Shown here one piece after another: positions 23,464 through 35,017 of a DNA stretch of 64,000 nucleotides. The notes under the pieces were generated by a model that did no database searches, was not told where the DNA came from, and saw only the letters and a program-made list of their open reading frames with translations. The stretch comes from Phragmites australis (taxonomy: Eukaryota; Streptophyta; Magnoliopsida; Poales; Poaceae): contig NC_084940.1 of the NCBI RefSeq assembly GCF_958298935.1, forward strand, positions 17,541,146-17,605,145, in the 5' to 3' direction. The position numbers were made by a program, and so were the translations under genes. Each line of letters starts with the position of its first letter. Position 1 is the stretch's first letter.

Positions 23464-24161
23464 TTAAGACGATGAATCCGCTAAGCTAAATAAGCAGAAA
23501 CACGTGGCCGATCCCTACGTGTCCAACTCACCGAAGCCCGAGCCCAAGCTGCAGAAGCTGAGAACCGCATCATAGCAGCCGAAGAAGTAGCGAAGGCAGT
23601 AGAAGAGCGTCATAACAAGCTGATCAGTGAGGCCTACCTCACTGGTCATGACAGCGGGAGAATCCTCAACCTCTCTGGTATGGAAGGACACCCAGTTCTT
23701 GAAGGAGTCCCCCTCTGTCCCTTGGGAGCATCAAGAGGAAGTTCTCAGAGGTTGTTCTTGCTCCACCACCACCCACGCCTCGTGAAGTCACCGATGAAGA
23801 AGAACCCCCCCTGACCCTGAAGTCTTCTGGCATTGAAGAAGATGAGGAGTACACTCCCCTCACCCCGTAACGCTTGCCCCAAAGAGAGCAAAGATCTCAC
23901 CGGTCCCTGAGAAGCCTAGAGCTCCGGAAGAAGTGGGATGAAGCACCATGGTCCGATCCTAGTACAAGTAGAAATGTGTACCCCCCCCCTCCTTTCCCTT
24001 AAGTAATCGAGCTTGTGGCATGCTTGTTTGCCCTTGATTGTGTTTTCCCTTGTGTTCTAGCAAGGTCTAAGGCCTTGTGAACTTTCTTTAAAAAGAGTTT
24101 TAAACAAACAACCCTAGTCTCTCTGCCCTTAACTTATGCTTCCCCTCCCCATCTTGAGTAG

Positions 24162-25380
24162 ATGGCACCCAAGAAGTCCACCAGAATCCAACAACGTCAA
24201 GAGAACCGTAGGACAGAAGAGGAACATCATGGTGAAAGCGAAGCGGAGAACCAAGAAGGAAATGGGAATGGTCAAAGACTACCAGATCCTCTTGTCAATG
24301 ACTTGGTGGCAGTTACGGCACAATAGACCCGTATGTTAGCCACTCTGGCTGAAGGAATCAATCAACCCTGACAGCAAACACTAGGACTTCCCAACAAGAT
24401 GGCTGAGTTCATTCAGGATCAAGCCACCCACCTTTGAAGGATCTGATAACCCCATGAATGCAAAGGACTGGCTGAGGAACATACAAAGGAAGCTAGATGC
24501 TATCAAATTGTGTAGGAAGAAATAGAGTTCTCCTGGCATCCTATTAGCTAGCTAGTACAGCCTTGGCATGGTGGGAGAACTACTGTGAAGCGGCAGACAA
24601 TGCCGCAGCTATCACCTAGGAGGAGAGGACTGGCTGAGGAACATACAAAGGAAGCTAGATGCTATCAAATTGTGTAGGAAGAAATAGAGTTCTCCTGGCA
24701 TCCTATTAACTAGCTAGTACAGCCTTGGCATGGTGGGAGAACTACTGTGAAGCGGCAGACAATGCCGCAGCTATCACCTAGGAGGAGTTCACTGAAGAGT
24801 TCCACCGGTACCATGTTCCAAAAGGGACTATGGAACTCAAGGCAGATGAGTTCAGGAGGCTAAGGCAAGGCAACATGAGTGTTAATGAGTACATCCGCAA
24901 GTTTGTCGAGCTATCTCGTTATGCACCAGAAGAAGTCTCCACCGACAAGAAGTAAAACAGGTTCAAGAAAGGGTTGGAAAGCAACCTAAAGGCACAGCTA
25001 ACTCCCTGTATCTATCTAGACTTCAACACCCTGATGAACATGACCATTCTACTGGAAGAGGCTAGATCGGAACTGTACAAAGACAAGAAGTGCAAGATCT
25101 CCGCTCACAGGGCTCAGCAATAGGAAAGGTCTCAAAGGTTCAAGCGTCCTGCTTACTCCAGCCAGAAGGCTTAGTCCACTATGCAGTACAGGACTTCAGC
25201 CTCTACTTCACTTTAACCCAACCCTTCCGACCGCAGTCAAAGCAATGTCAGATCTCAGTAGAACAACAATGGCCAAGTGGCCAACATAAGCAAGGCATGT
25301 TTCAACTATGGTGAGACCAGGCACTTCATCGCCAACTGCCCCTGCAAGGCCAAGCAAACAGCATCTGTTTAGTCCAACAC
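24162..25380 (+). pseudogene. Gag region of chromovirus
   Basis: The start ATG at 24162 (MAPKKSTRIQQRQENRRTEE) follows an acceptor-like TTGAGTAG. Capsid motifs are readable: ELKADEFRRLRQGNMSVNEY and IRKFVELSRYAPEEV, then FKKGLESNLKAQLTP. A CCHC knuckle occurs near 25288-25345 (CFNYGETRHFIANC), with Tyr replacing the second Cys. Stops occur where Gln, Arg or Trp would be expected. A 162-bp tandem duplication lies at 24464-24787. Confidence 0.75.
24464..24787 (+). repeat. 162-bp direct tandem duplication in gag
   Basis: 24464-24625 and 24626-24787 are the same 162 bases, differing at one position I could see (CCTATTAGC against CCTATTAAC). 162 is a multiple of three, so the frame is kept. The near identity shows the duplication is much younger than the element. 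Confidence 0.92.
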
Positions 25381-25539
25381 TATGAATGGACCCCAGCCAA
25401 CAGTGTCTAGGGCCAGCTGTGGAGCCTCTCACGCCCCTAACCAACTAGCAAGGTCACAGCAATCCTTTGGAAGAGCGTGCATCAACCACATCCACATGTA
25501 GGAAACTCAGGATGCACCTGGAATTGTGCTTGGTGGGCT

Positions 25540-25915
25540 TTTTAGTTGAATTTGTACTTGCTACAGTACTTTTGATTCTGGAGCATCGCACTCTTTCATA
25601 TCATCCAATTTTGTGGGCAAGTATAATATATCTATAGTGATACTTAAAAACCCCCTAGTAACTAGATCGCCCAAAGCAGACATTAAGTGTCAATTAGGAT
25701 GCTTTCGGGTAAGGATCCCTCTAAGTAGGGTAGTATTCATAGTAGACTTAGTGGTGCTTAAGTCCAAAGGGATAGATGTAATCCTTTGAATGGACTGGTT
25801 AACCAAGCATGATGGCACCATAGCCTTTGCAGCTGGGACAGTAACCCTGACCAATCATGAAGGGACACAAGTAACCTATCATACACTTGGTGTAATCCAG
25901 ACCCCATAATGTATA
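25540..25915 (+). pseudogene. Aspartic protease region of chromovirus
   Basis: FDSGASHSFISSNFVGKY (from about 25568) carries the intact D-S-G-A catalytic motif of retroelement proteases. Downstream VFIVDLVVLKSKGIDVIL and MDWLTKHDGTIAFA match the second half of the domain. A TGA replaces the residue before MDWL. It would cut the Gag-Pol precursor. Confidence 0.75.
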
Positions 25916-26040
25916 ACCTGGAGGCTAAGACACTAGAATATGTACTAGTGGTAAATGAATATCCGGATGTCTTTCCAGAGGAATTATCTGGTATGCCACC
26001 AGACTGAGATATTGAGTTCATCATTGATCTCATCCCTAGA

Positions 26041-27260
26041 ACAGCCCCCATAGCCAAGAGGCCCTATTGTATGGCGACTGGAGAGCTAGCTGAGTTAAAA
26101 GAATAGTTGAGGGAACTTCAGCAGAAGGGATACATCACACCCAGTTCATCATCCTAGGGATCACCAGTTCTTTTTGTCAAGAAGAAAGATGGAAGTATGA
26201 GGATTTGTGTTGACTACAGATCCTTGAAAAGAAGTGACCATTAATAACAAGTACCCTCTGTCGAGAATAAATGATCTCTTTTGATTAGCTGAAAGGAGCC
26301 TACTAGCTGAATATAAGGGAAATAGTTGTCCCAAAAATAGGTTTCTTGACCCGTTATGGGTAGTATGAGTTCACAATGATGTCTTTTGGTTTAACCAATG
26401 CACCAACATACTTCATGAACCTCATGAATAAGGTGTTCATGGAGGAGTTGGATGGGTTTATCATAGTATTTATTGATGACATACTGATCTATTCTAAAAG
26501 TGCCCGAGAGCATGAACAACATCTGAGAGTAATTTTTGGAAAAGCTCAGAGACCATAAGTTGTATGCCAAGTTCAGTAAATGTGAATTCTGGCTAGAAAA
26601 GGTCGCCTTCCTTGGTCATATCCTGATAGCAGAAGGAGTTGATGTGCATCCTGAGAAGGTAGAAGTAGTTGCTAATAGGCTGCAACCAACCAATGTGTCT
26701 AAGATCAAAAGCTTCCTTGGATTGGCGGGATATTACCGCCGATTCATTGAAAGGTTCTCCAAGATAACCAGACCTATGATCGAGCTTCTCAAGAAAGAAA
26801 AGAAGTTTGAATGGACACAGTCATGTGAGACGAGTTTTTAGGAGTCAAAGGATAAGCTGACAACTGCCCCAGTGCATGTCTTACCCAACATCCATTAGGA
26901 CTTTGTGGTGTACTGTGATGCATCAAGGCAAGGCCTGGGATGTGTCCTAATGCAGGATGGTAAGGTAGTAGCATATGCCTCTCAGCAGCTCAAAACCCAT
27001 GAGCAGAACTACCCGACCTATGACCTGGAGCTAGCAACGGTAGTGCCTGCCCTCAAGGTTTGGGTGCACTACCTGATTGGAAACAAGTGTGAAATTTATA
27101 CGGACCATAAGAGTCTAAAATATATTTTCACCCAACCAGACTTGAACCTAAGAAAAGAAGATGGTTGGAGTTGATTAAGGATTATGACCTGGAAATTCAC
27201 TATCATCTAGACAAAGCCAATGTGAAGGCAGATGCATTAAGTCAAAAAGCTTACCTCCAT
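26041..27260 (+). pseudogene. Reverse transcriptase/RNase H of chromovirus
   Basis: RT blocks in order: SPVLFVKKKDGSMRICVDYR, MMSFGLTNAPTYFMNLMNKV, FIIVFIDDILIYSKS (active site FIDD near 26467), and after a +1 frame change KLYAKFSKCEFWLEKVAFLG and IKSFLGLAGYYRRFIERFSK. RNase H starts with [20 protein letters not shown] (about 26902) and includes [14 protein letters not shown] and [14 protein letters not shown]. Stops and frameshifts between 26230 and 26340 and at 26841 disable it. Confidence 0.82.
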
Positions 27261-27289
27261 AACTTGAGAGTACAACCTACCCTTGATGA

Positions 27290-28440
27290 GCAAATCAAAT
27301 TGGCCTAGCACAAGGATCAAGAGTTGATTAAGATCCATAAACGCATCGGTGAAAACCAAGCTCTAAACTTTAGAGTAGATGAGAAAGGAATCTTATGGTA
27401 TAAAGATAGACTTTGTGTGCCCTAGGAAGGGAAATTCCACGAAGTAATCCTAGATGAAGCCCATAACTCAACTTACTCCATCCACCCAGGTGCCACAAAG
27501 ATTTACATGAACCTAAGAGAAAAATACTAGTGGAATGGGATGAAGGCAGACATAGCCATGTTTATTGCCCAGTGTGACACCTGCTAGGGAGTCAAGGTAG
27601 AGCACCAGAAACCCACCAGATTACTTCAACCCCTTCCAATTCCTATGTGGAAATGGGATGAAGTAGGCATGGATTTCATAGTCGGACTCCCCAAGACAAA
27701 GAAGAGAAATACCTCAGTATGGGTAATAGTGGACCGCCTCACCTAGGTTGCTCACTTCATACCTGTACGAACAAACTATGATGGAGATAAGCTAGCTCAG
27801 TTGTACATTGATAATATAGTAAAGCTGCATGGAGTCCCCAGCAGGATTATCTCTGACAGAGGTACTCAATTCACCTCAACATTTTGGAAGAGTCTACATA
27901 CAACCTTGGGAACCAAGCTAGACTTCAGCACTACCTATCACCCACAAACTGATGGTCAGACCTAAAGAGTTAATCAGATTCTAGAAGACATGTTGAGAGC
28001 TTGTGCCCTAACCTATGGAAAGGATTGCGAAAAGAGTCTGGCCTATACAGAGTTCTCATATAATAATAGCTATCAAGCTAGCTTAAAGATGTCCCCTTTT
28101 AAAGCTCTTTAAGGTAGAAAGTGCATAACACCTTTAATGTGGTCTAAAGTTGGAGAACATACCTTGCTTGGATCTACCCTCATCAACGAAGCAGAAGATC
28201 GTGTTGCAGAAATAAGAGAAAAACTAAAGGCAGCTCAATCCCATTAGAAGAGCTACGAAGACAAAAGAAGAAGAGATCTGGACTTCAAGGTTGGAGAGTA
28301 TGTGTACCTTAAAGTCTCACCAATACGGGGAACCTGGAGGTTCCAAGTATGTGGAAAGTTATCTCCCTGATATATTGGACCTTACCAAGTTCTGAGAAAA
28401 GTTAGTGTAGTAGCCTACCAGATACAATTACCACAAGAAC
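27290..28440 (+). pseudogene. Integrase region of chromovirus
   Basis: A zinc-binding region (HPGATKIYMNLREKY ... CDTC) is followed by the catalytic core, with [38 protein letters not shown] and [13 protein letters not shown]. The C-terminal module has VGEYVYLKVSPIRGTWRF and IGPYQVLRKVSVVAYQIQL. Single stops (for example after CDTC, DRLT and DGQT) break it. The frame ends abruptly at the solo LTR insertion (28440/28441). Confidence 0.82.
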
Positions 28441-29216
28441 TGTTGGAAAAAATAAACCAGCCTGAGGATAATGGTTGAATATTACTATCCAAGTCTATCT
28501 AGAGCCTTGATCTCTAGACCCTCAGCTAAAGGCCTAACCTCCGAAGGCATCGGGCTCCTTCGTGCCACCTCTTCATACATGCGAAGCTTTCCCATGACTC
28601 AGAACCACGCCTGGCCCCTCCGAAGCCTTCAGCCTCCAAACTCTCAGCAGCAAACCTGACCCCCGGAGGTTGTGGACCCCTTCGGGCCACCCCACCGGCG
28701 CCTGGGCGGCTTTCCGAAGCCTAAGATACAGTAGGCCTCCGAAGACAATATCAGGGGGGGAAATGTCTCCCCCTGCCACTGACCCCAGTGCATTTAAGTC
28801 CGCCCTGAGACCCCTGACAGTACGGCACCGAGCCGCAATTGGCGACCGGCTCGCCCCCTTCAGGGGGCAGGCACCACGATAGTTACTACAGTGGATATTT
28901 ATCTCCCATGTAGAGTAGAAAGTAGTTATCCAGGATAAGGCTTGGTAATTCAGTCAAATCTCAGATATTTGTACATTATGATAACTTGTACGCCAAGCTA
29001 CGCACGGCCCTATAAATAGGAGCCCTAGTCGCCTGGGCAAAGGAGAGAAAGGGGAAGGGAAGGAAAATAAAGGTGAAAAAACACCAAGTCACGCTGTGAT
29101 ACTGCCCCCCAAGTCGATCCATTTTTTCTACCATCAATACATTCATGGTGTTCCTTCCTCTTAAACTTTGTCTCCAAGCTTGAGTCTCTTCCTTAGAAGA
29201 AACTATTGCTCCAACA
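28441..29216. mobile_element. Solo LTR inserted in the chromovirus
   Basis: It starts TGTTGGA and ends TCCAACA, perfect 7-bp inverted LTR ends. AGAAC flanks both sides (28436-28440 and 29217-29221), a perfect 5-bp target duplication. It contains a TATA box, TATAAATAGG at 29011. No internal coding region remains, so it is the product of LTR-LTR recombination. The GC-rich middle carries several words built on CCTCCGAAG. The parent family was not identified. Strand is given as unknown; the TATA box suggests plus. Confidence 0.9.
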
Positions 29217-29221
29217 AGAAC

Positions 29222-29520
29222 TGACCGACATACACAATTACTTCTATGTCTCCCAGCTGAAGAAGTGTCTAAGGATACTAGAAGAACATGTCCCTGTTAA
29301 AACACTAGATCTACAGGATGATCTCTGGTACTAGGAAGTTCCAGAAAAGATCTTTAATGTAGTCATTCGTCATACCAGAGGATCAATAGTATGCTTGTGT
29401 CACGTACAATGGAGTAGGCATACCAAAGCAGAAGCCACGTGGGAACGAGAGGATGCCCTGAGAAAAGAGTTCCCCTTTCTGTCAAGGAAGTTTTGGAATC
29501 TGGAGGGGAGATTCTTTTTA
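29222..29520 (+). pseudogene. Chromodomain end of chromovirus pol
   Basis: Right after the solo LTR, the frame resumes with FYVSQLKKCLRILEEHVPV and then LDLQDDLWY, stop, EVPEKIFNVVIRHTRG, CHVQWSRHTKAEATWERE and DALRKEFPFL. This is the chromodomain at the C terminus of chromoviral integrases, which guides insertion towards marked chromatin. One TAG stop is visible. Confidence 0.78.
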
Positions 29521-29533
29521 AGTGAGGTAGGTT

Positions 29534-32500
29534 TGTAACATCCTATTTTTTGGCCAAAATTTGAATTTAAAAAATCTCTGCAAAAGAAATCAAATCAAAA
29601 CCAAATTTAAAATCCAAACAAAACTATTCAAATAATTTCTCTCCCTCTTCCTCTCCTTGGGCTCATTTCAAACCAACACACCTTCCCGTGGCCCATCTCC
29701 TTCTCTCCCTCTCCCCTTTCTTTTTCCCGGCCGGCCTAGCTTCTCCTTCGACCTAACTGCTCTCAGCCCTCCCTCTCTTTTCTTCCCTCCTCTTCCGCGC
29801 ATCAACCAAGCCTAGCCACCTCCTTCTTCTTCTTCCTCTCGCGTTTGCTCTCGCTCCCACACACGCCACACCGAACCGCTGGTCACTGGCCAAGCCGTCA
29901 AGCCAACCACCACACGCCAACCGTCACCCGCCAGCATTTAATACCGTAGCCCCGTACCCTCGCTGGATTCACCATTTCACACCACTGGCTTTGCCTCTCC
30001 CCTCTCACTGTCGCCGCACATGACGACCGCGCCCGAGCACGCGTGCGAGGAAAATGTCTCTGCCTTGACTACTGAGCGCGACTCCAACCTCCCCGCACCA
30101 CGCAATGTCGCCAAGATCCACACCATCGACATTAACTTCGCTTGACAACACACCACATTGTACCGTGCATGCCATGTCATCGTGGACCCCGCTACCGGCC
30201 GCCATAGCTGACCGCTCACCTATAAAAGCCCGCCCCATGCTCCCTCGCAACTCACTGCCACTCACCGAAGCACACAAGGCAAGCATTGGCACACTTTTTC
30301 CCTCACCTCTCTCTCTCGCATTGCCCTCTCTCTCTTCCCCGAACGAGCACCTAGTTCCCCTCTCTCAATCTTCTTGGACGAGCCAAATTCTCCACCAACG
30401 AGCCACTTCAGAGCACCCCCTCGACCACCTCTACCCTCCCAAGTGCTCCTCTCCCCACCTCCGGCCTCCACTGAGCCTCCCGGTGAGCTTTCAAATCCAC
30501 ACCAATGGCTGCTCGTCGCCAGCCAAACCAGTCACCTCCCTCACCCGAACTCCACTCAAAATTGATTCCCCACACTCCCCTCTCTCTCCTGGTGTCTTTG
30601 TCATCAAGAACAGTAGCCAGGAAGGCCATTCCAGTGAGCCTTGGTGATCCCACTGCCGCGGACAAGAAATAAAACAGGCGGCGCCACTCAAAGTCGTTCG
30701 GCCGGTGGCACCGTTTTCCCACTGTCGGTCACCGTCTTTCCCTCTCTCTATGTGTTTAATCAGATAGGTGGGCCATCCCACCGACCGTCACCCCTTCCCG
30801 ACCGTCACCCCTTCCCGAGCTGACTTGGGCCACCTTGGCCCAACTAGAGCCCAGTCCATCATAGTAGAAAAGCCAGAGTGCACAATACCATTTCGCAATT
30901 TCCTGAAAATCCTATTTTTCGACGAATATTCCTCTTTTTCTTTTTCTCAAGTTAAGCTCCCGACCAACTTCTGAAGCCCATATCTCCTCCATTTCAACTC
31001 TAATTTCAATAATGCTTCCACTGATATTCATCTAAATTCAAATCCTATCTATTCATACTAGTTTTATATTTATTTTGAATATATTTATATTTTATTTCTA
31101 TTTATTTGTGTGTTGTGTTGTTTGTCCACTCGCATTTTAGAAACCGGAGAGTTCGAGGAGGAACAAGAGCCGGGAAGGCAAGACTTCGAGCAGGACCCCC
31201 TTGAGGACTTCAACGAAGGCAAGTCTCAATCCATTTTTCTTTGATCATATTGAACTCAATTTTATCACCACAACCCATAGCAACTGTTTTCCACAGATTA
31301 ATTGCATGAAGTACTACTTGTTGACATAATTTAAACTGTTGAGCTAGTTATGTCCTATTGTACATTAGCCAGCTTGTTTATGATCATCTTGAATATAATC
31401 TTGGTAACCCTAAGACAATCGTCTCAGCTACTTTATTTACTTTAAGATGATTACCTTGATAATAGTATGCTTAGAACGGTAATCTCTACTGTTATTTCAT
31501 GCTTAACTAAATATAGCTTTGCGAACTGTGTAAAACTTGGTGCTTGGTGTTGTGTGAGTTGTGGGATGGGAAAACTTGTTGGATATTGATAATAACCAAG
31601 AACTGGTTAGACCTGGGCAAATCAGGGTTCTGCTGGGAATGCCTTTGGAGTTGAAGCGCTGCCTGTGTGGCAAGCTTCATGAGTACTGCCTGTGTGGCAG
31701 GCGCCATGTGGAGATGTTTTCCTTGGTTTGTTTAAGGATCAAGTTGATGTGACATCCTACCTAATCATCACGGTACAACTACTTGACCCTATATGTGGCA
31801 TGGCTTAGTCTAAACCCCGCCTGCTAATCTACTGATCGCCCAAGGCAGGTGTGCAACGGGAAACTATGGAGCAAGCGCAAGAAAGTGCAGGCTTGGCGAC
31901 CCGGTTAGAGGCCTAGTTAACGGTCAAGAACCCCTGGTTAGCTCCCGTAGGCTTGGTGAGTATGTGGGCTATTTGAATAGTCATGTCCACGACGTAGGCC
32001 TAGTGAGATGATGATGTGATGGGTAATGGCTTTGTTGAGTCACCCTATCACAATGGTGGTATGTTACCAAACTCAGCTTGTGGATAAAGTGTACCACTCT
32101 GCAGAGGTAAAACTATTCGAATAGCCATGTCCATGGTCATAGACAAGCTATGGTTCGGTCACAACAACTAGCTTGGCTTGCGTGTGTTTCCTTGGTGAGT
32201 GTGTGGGCAAGGTGGGCCTATTTTTAGATAATAGGTCCGGCTATGTGCCAAGGGTTGTTGTGGACAGAGTGTCCGGTAACATTAAAACTTGGGCCCTGGT
32301 GAATTTCCACCATAGTCGAACCCCCTTCATTTACGAATATTGATATGACCCTTTCACAAAACTGCTTTATGGAAAATACACAATTGCATGTGTAAACTTG
32401 GCATTTCCGCAAAGATTAACCTTACAGCTTATTCCTTGACGGTATCATATGCATGTATTTCTACCCCTGCCGTAGAGAAAGGGTTGGGACTTGCTGATAC

Positions 32501-32831
32501 ATTTGTACTCACTCTTGCTTGTGCTTTTAGAGGATGATCTGGACTTCATCAAAGCAGACGGTGAGGCTGATGAGTAGGTCTCAGTCGCATCCGCCCCCGA
32601 GTTGCCTGTGAAGTGGTGTGCCTTCATGTTGTTCCTTCTGTGCTCTCTGACAGCCTGGATTCTGTTAGTCGCAAGAATCCTTTATATATTTTTGGGATGG
32701 TGGATCCTTCTCACCACTCCCAGTGTTCTATAACTGTGGTATCATCTATTGTACGATTCTAATTTACCAGCAACTGATTAAGAGACTGGTATAATAATAA
32801 TTTTAAACACAGGGTAACCCGGGGCGCTTCA
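29534..32831 (+). repeat. Right LTR of chromovirus (about 3.3 kb)
   Basis: It begins TGTAACATCCTATTTTTTGG directly after the coding end and ends GGGGCGCTTCA, where its last bases match the left LTR remnant. A TATA box, TATAAAAGCC, is at 30221. The stretch 29700-30860 is GC- and CT-rich with many overlapping open frames on both strands, which I regard as non-coding. It also contains the imperfect direct repeat GCCTGTGTGGCAAGC / GCCTGTGTGGCAGGC near 31660-31700. Confidence 0.72.
30221..30230 (+). promoter_or_regulatory. TATA box of the chromovirus LTR
   Basis: TATAAAAGCC in a CT-rich context about 690 bp into the LTR; likely the core promoter at the U3/R border. Confidence 0.5.
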
Positions 32832-32910
32832 CCTTACTAGTTTCATGATGAACCCACAAATATAAAATAGGATGTCAAGTTAGTATGATGTATATGTCCA
32901 AGTGATCATT

Positions 32911-34266
32911 CACAGCCACACGGAGCCTCATCTCGCACAGCTCAAGAAAACTCATGTCACAAGGTTTTCGAGCCGTCACAGTTATACCGTTAGAGATTAT
33001 CACAGATTATCTCCCACGGGTAAAGAGCCATGTGAGATAATTGCTATCCATGGTTCATTTCTGGAACCGTGAGAGATACTATTTCTATAAAAAAAATCAA
33101 CATTTTCATACCAAAAAATTGATAATTTTTTTCAGCTAGCAAGCCTGCCCTCAGCTATCTTCATGGTTGTGCGTTACAATAACTTATCATGCCACGTATT
33201 ACAGCTAACCAAGTAACGTAATTTTTTGTGCTCGTGTGATTCTAAGGACTCAAACTCATGACCTATTGACTTTGTGCAAACCCCCTAGCCAAACTCACCT
33301 AACACATATTACAAATTGCAATGGGATATGAATTCCTTCTGATCTTTGTTGTCCGAATTTTTCAACAATTATTTAGATATGTAGATGGCTTTAAATGAAA
33401 AGATTGCCAACTAACAAAGTTATTGACCTCAGGTCTACAATTTTCATATAAATTTTTTTCTTACGACTTCGTATGAATATATTATAAACTTCTGAATATC
33501 TCACTACAAACAAGCAAACCAAAACTTATTTTTCACAGCTTCATGATCAACCAACTTAATCATTGTACATATTATCATTTCATCATGTAATTACTAACGT
33601 TAGAGATGATACTTTATCTAACCAATATATCTGTAACATTTCATATTTCAATCACTTGGAAATAAGTTGGCCCACATCATAGTCAGAGAAGAGCTTCAAT
33701 GTTTTATATATATACAACATACTAACCATTTTTTATTGACTAAACATTGCATATACTATCATTTCACAATGTTATTACTATTTTCATCTGTTTTCATATG
33801 GTTTAGGAGTTCTAGGTACTCCTATGAGTGAAGCACGATGAAAGAAATTGAGCCCCATAAGTTATGAATGACAAATTGGTTGTAAACCGGATTTGGACAC
33901 CTAGATAACTTCAAATTAAAATGTTATCAACTATAAAGTTGTAGATCTCATAGAGCTACAATTTTCATATAAAAATTGTCTCCTTCCGACTCCGTATGAA
34001 AAGGTTATGAATTTCTAAAGATAAACTGCAAACATAAACCTACAAATATTATTTTTGACAGGTATTATTTCTGGAACCGTGTGGGATATTATCCTTGAGG
34101 GTTCCGCTTGTACTCGTGGGATATGCATGCTACCTCTCATAGTTCCAGCTATATAGCTTTTCTTACACAACTTACATCTAGGTGACAGTAGGAGATAACT
34201 TTTTCACATGGTTCCAAATAAATTATGAGAGACAAGAGGTCTTATATGAGCCTCTCTGTGGTAGTG
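32911..34266. mobile_element. Non-autonomous CACTA element (copy 3)
   Basis: The left end CACAGCCACACGGAGCCTCA and the right end TGAGCCTCTCTGTGGTAGTG are degenerate inverted copies. Both are flanked by ATT (32908-32910 and 34267-34269), a 3-bp duplication. Subterminal words TATCTCCCACGG, GGAACCGTG and ACATGGTTCC recur near both ends. The interior is AT-rich without coding capacity. The same subterminal motif family occurs in the element at 47106. Confidence 0.7.
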
Positions 34267-34465
34267 ATTGTGTTGACCGTGGTATGATGTAGTACAATGT
34301 ACAGAAATAAATAGGCAACACAACCATAAGAAACTCCCTTCCTTACCCCCTATCACTACCCGTTCGGATATAACCGATAGTGATAGTGTTTTACTACCGG
34401 TTCTTGTCAAGAACCAATACTAAAAGTCTATTCAAAAAACAACCAGCAGTGATAGTGTATTACTA
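34267..34465. other. CACTA-like subterminal remnant
   Basis: Words such as TATCACTACCCGTTCGG, AACCGATAGTGATAG and AACCAGCAGTGATAGTG resemble the CACTGCCGGTT subterminal family. No clear terminus or duplication. It ends where the Sirevirus LTR similarity begins. Confidence 0.4.
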
Positions 34466-34969
34466 GGTGAAGCTATTGGTTGGTTACTCTTGGTGGTTAG
34501 CAGCACCTAGCCGATCTTTGATGATTAGAGGCGTCTTGGTGAGCTCTTGGAGTTCTTGTGGGAGCCCCGAGAAGAGCGATGTACTTGGTTTGATGCCCAC
34601 CAATCTAAAGATTGAGAAGTGGCAATCATGAGGGAGCACTTGAGTCTTGGTGGCTCAAGGGGAATGATATCCTTAGTGGATACTCCAACGATGAATAGGG
34701 AGAGTGCCAACTCCACGATACCTCGGGAAAATATGATGGCGTCTTATCCATCTCTTTACTTTTCCGTTTTACTTTGAGCATTTACATCCTTGCAAGCTTT
34801 CAAATTTCACATTTACTTTGTGTTCTAGCTTGCTTGATTACTTGCTTAATCGTGCAGTTGCATTTCTTTCCGTCTAGGCTAAGGATGCTAATTGTTCTAG
34901 AATTCAGAAGAAGTAGTATTTAATTAGAGCCCAATTCACCTCCCCTTCTTAAGCCATTTGATCCTTTCA
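34466..34969 (+). repeat. Left LTR fragment of Sirevirus
   Basis: Aligns with 46590-47102 of the right LTR (shared words GAGAAGAGCGATGTACTTGG, GTGGCAATCATGAGGGAGCA) and ends in the same TTTGATCCTTTCA. The first two thirds are missing. Confidence 0.85.
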
Positions 34970-34971
34970 AT

Positions 34972-34983
34972 TGGTATCAGAGT
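34972..34983 (+). promoter_or_regulatory. Primer-binding site (iMet tRNA)
   Basis: TGGTATCAGAGT, two bases after the LTR end, matches the 3' end of initiator-Met tRNA in reverse complement. This is the standard primer site of Sireviruses. Confidence 0.85.
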
Positions 34984-35017
34984 CTTGTTCTCTTGATAGG
35001 CTTAACATCCTAGAAAA

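Larger units (their letters stand above)
22775..32831 (+). mobile_element. Ty3/gypsy chromovirus, Del/Tekay-like
   Basis: The plus strand holds a primer-binding site, an accessory frame, gag, protease, reverse transcriptase, RNase H, integrase and a C-terminal chromodomain, then a long right LTR (29534-32831). A chromodomain after integrase defines chromoviruses, and an LTR of about 3.3 kb suits the Del/Tekay group. The left LTR is reduced to its last 70 or so bases. Coding parts contain many stops, most of them replacing Gln, Trp or Arg codons. A solo LTR of another element sits between integrase and chromodomain. Confidence 0.82.

Noticed and set aside
29977..30823. Long open frames in the chromovirus right LTR
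   Set aside because: CT/GC-rich LTR sequence around a TATA box; frames overlap on both strands and resemble no protein.
34340..34465. Complete CACTA element between 34267 and 34465
   Set aside because: Only subterminal-like words are present; no CACTA terminus pair or 3-bp duplication.
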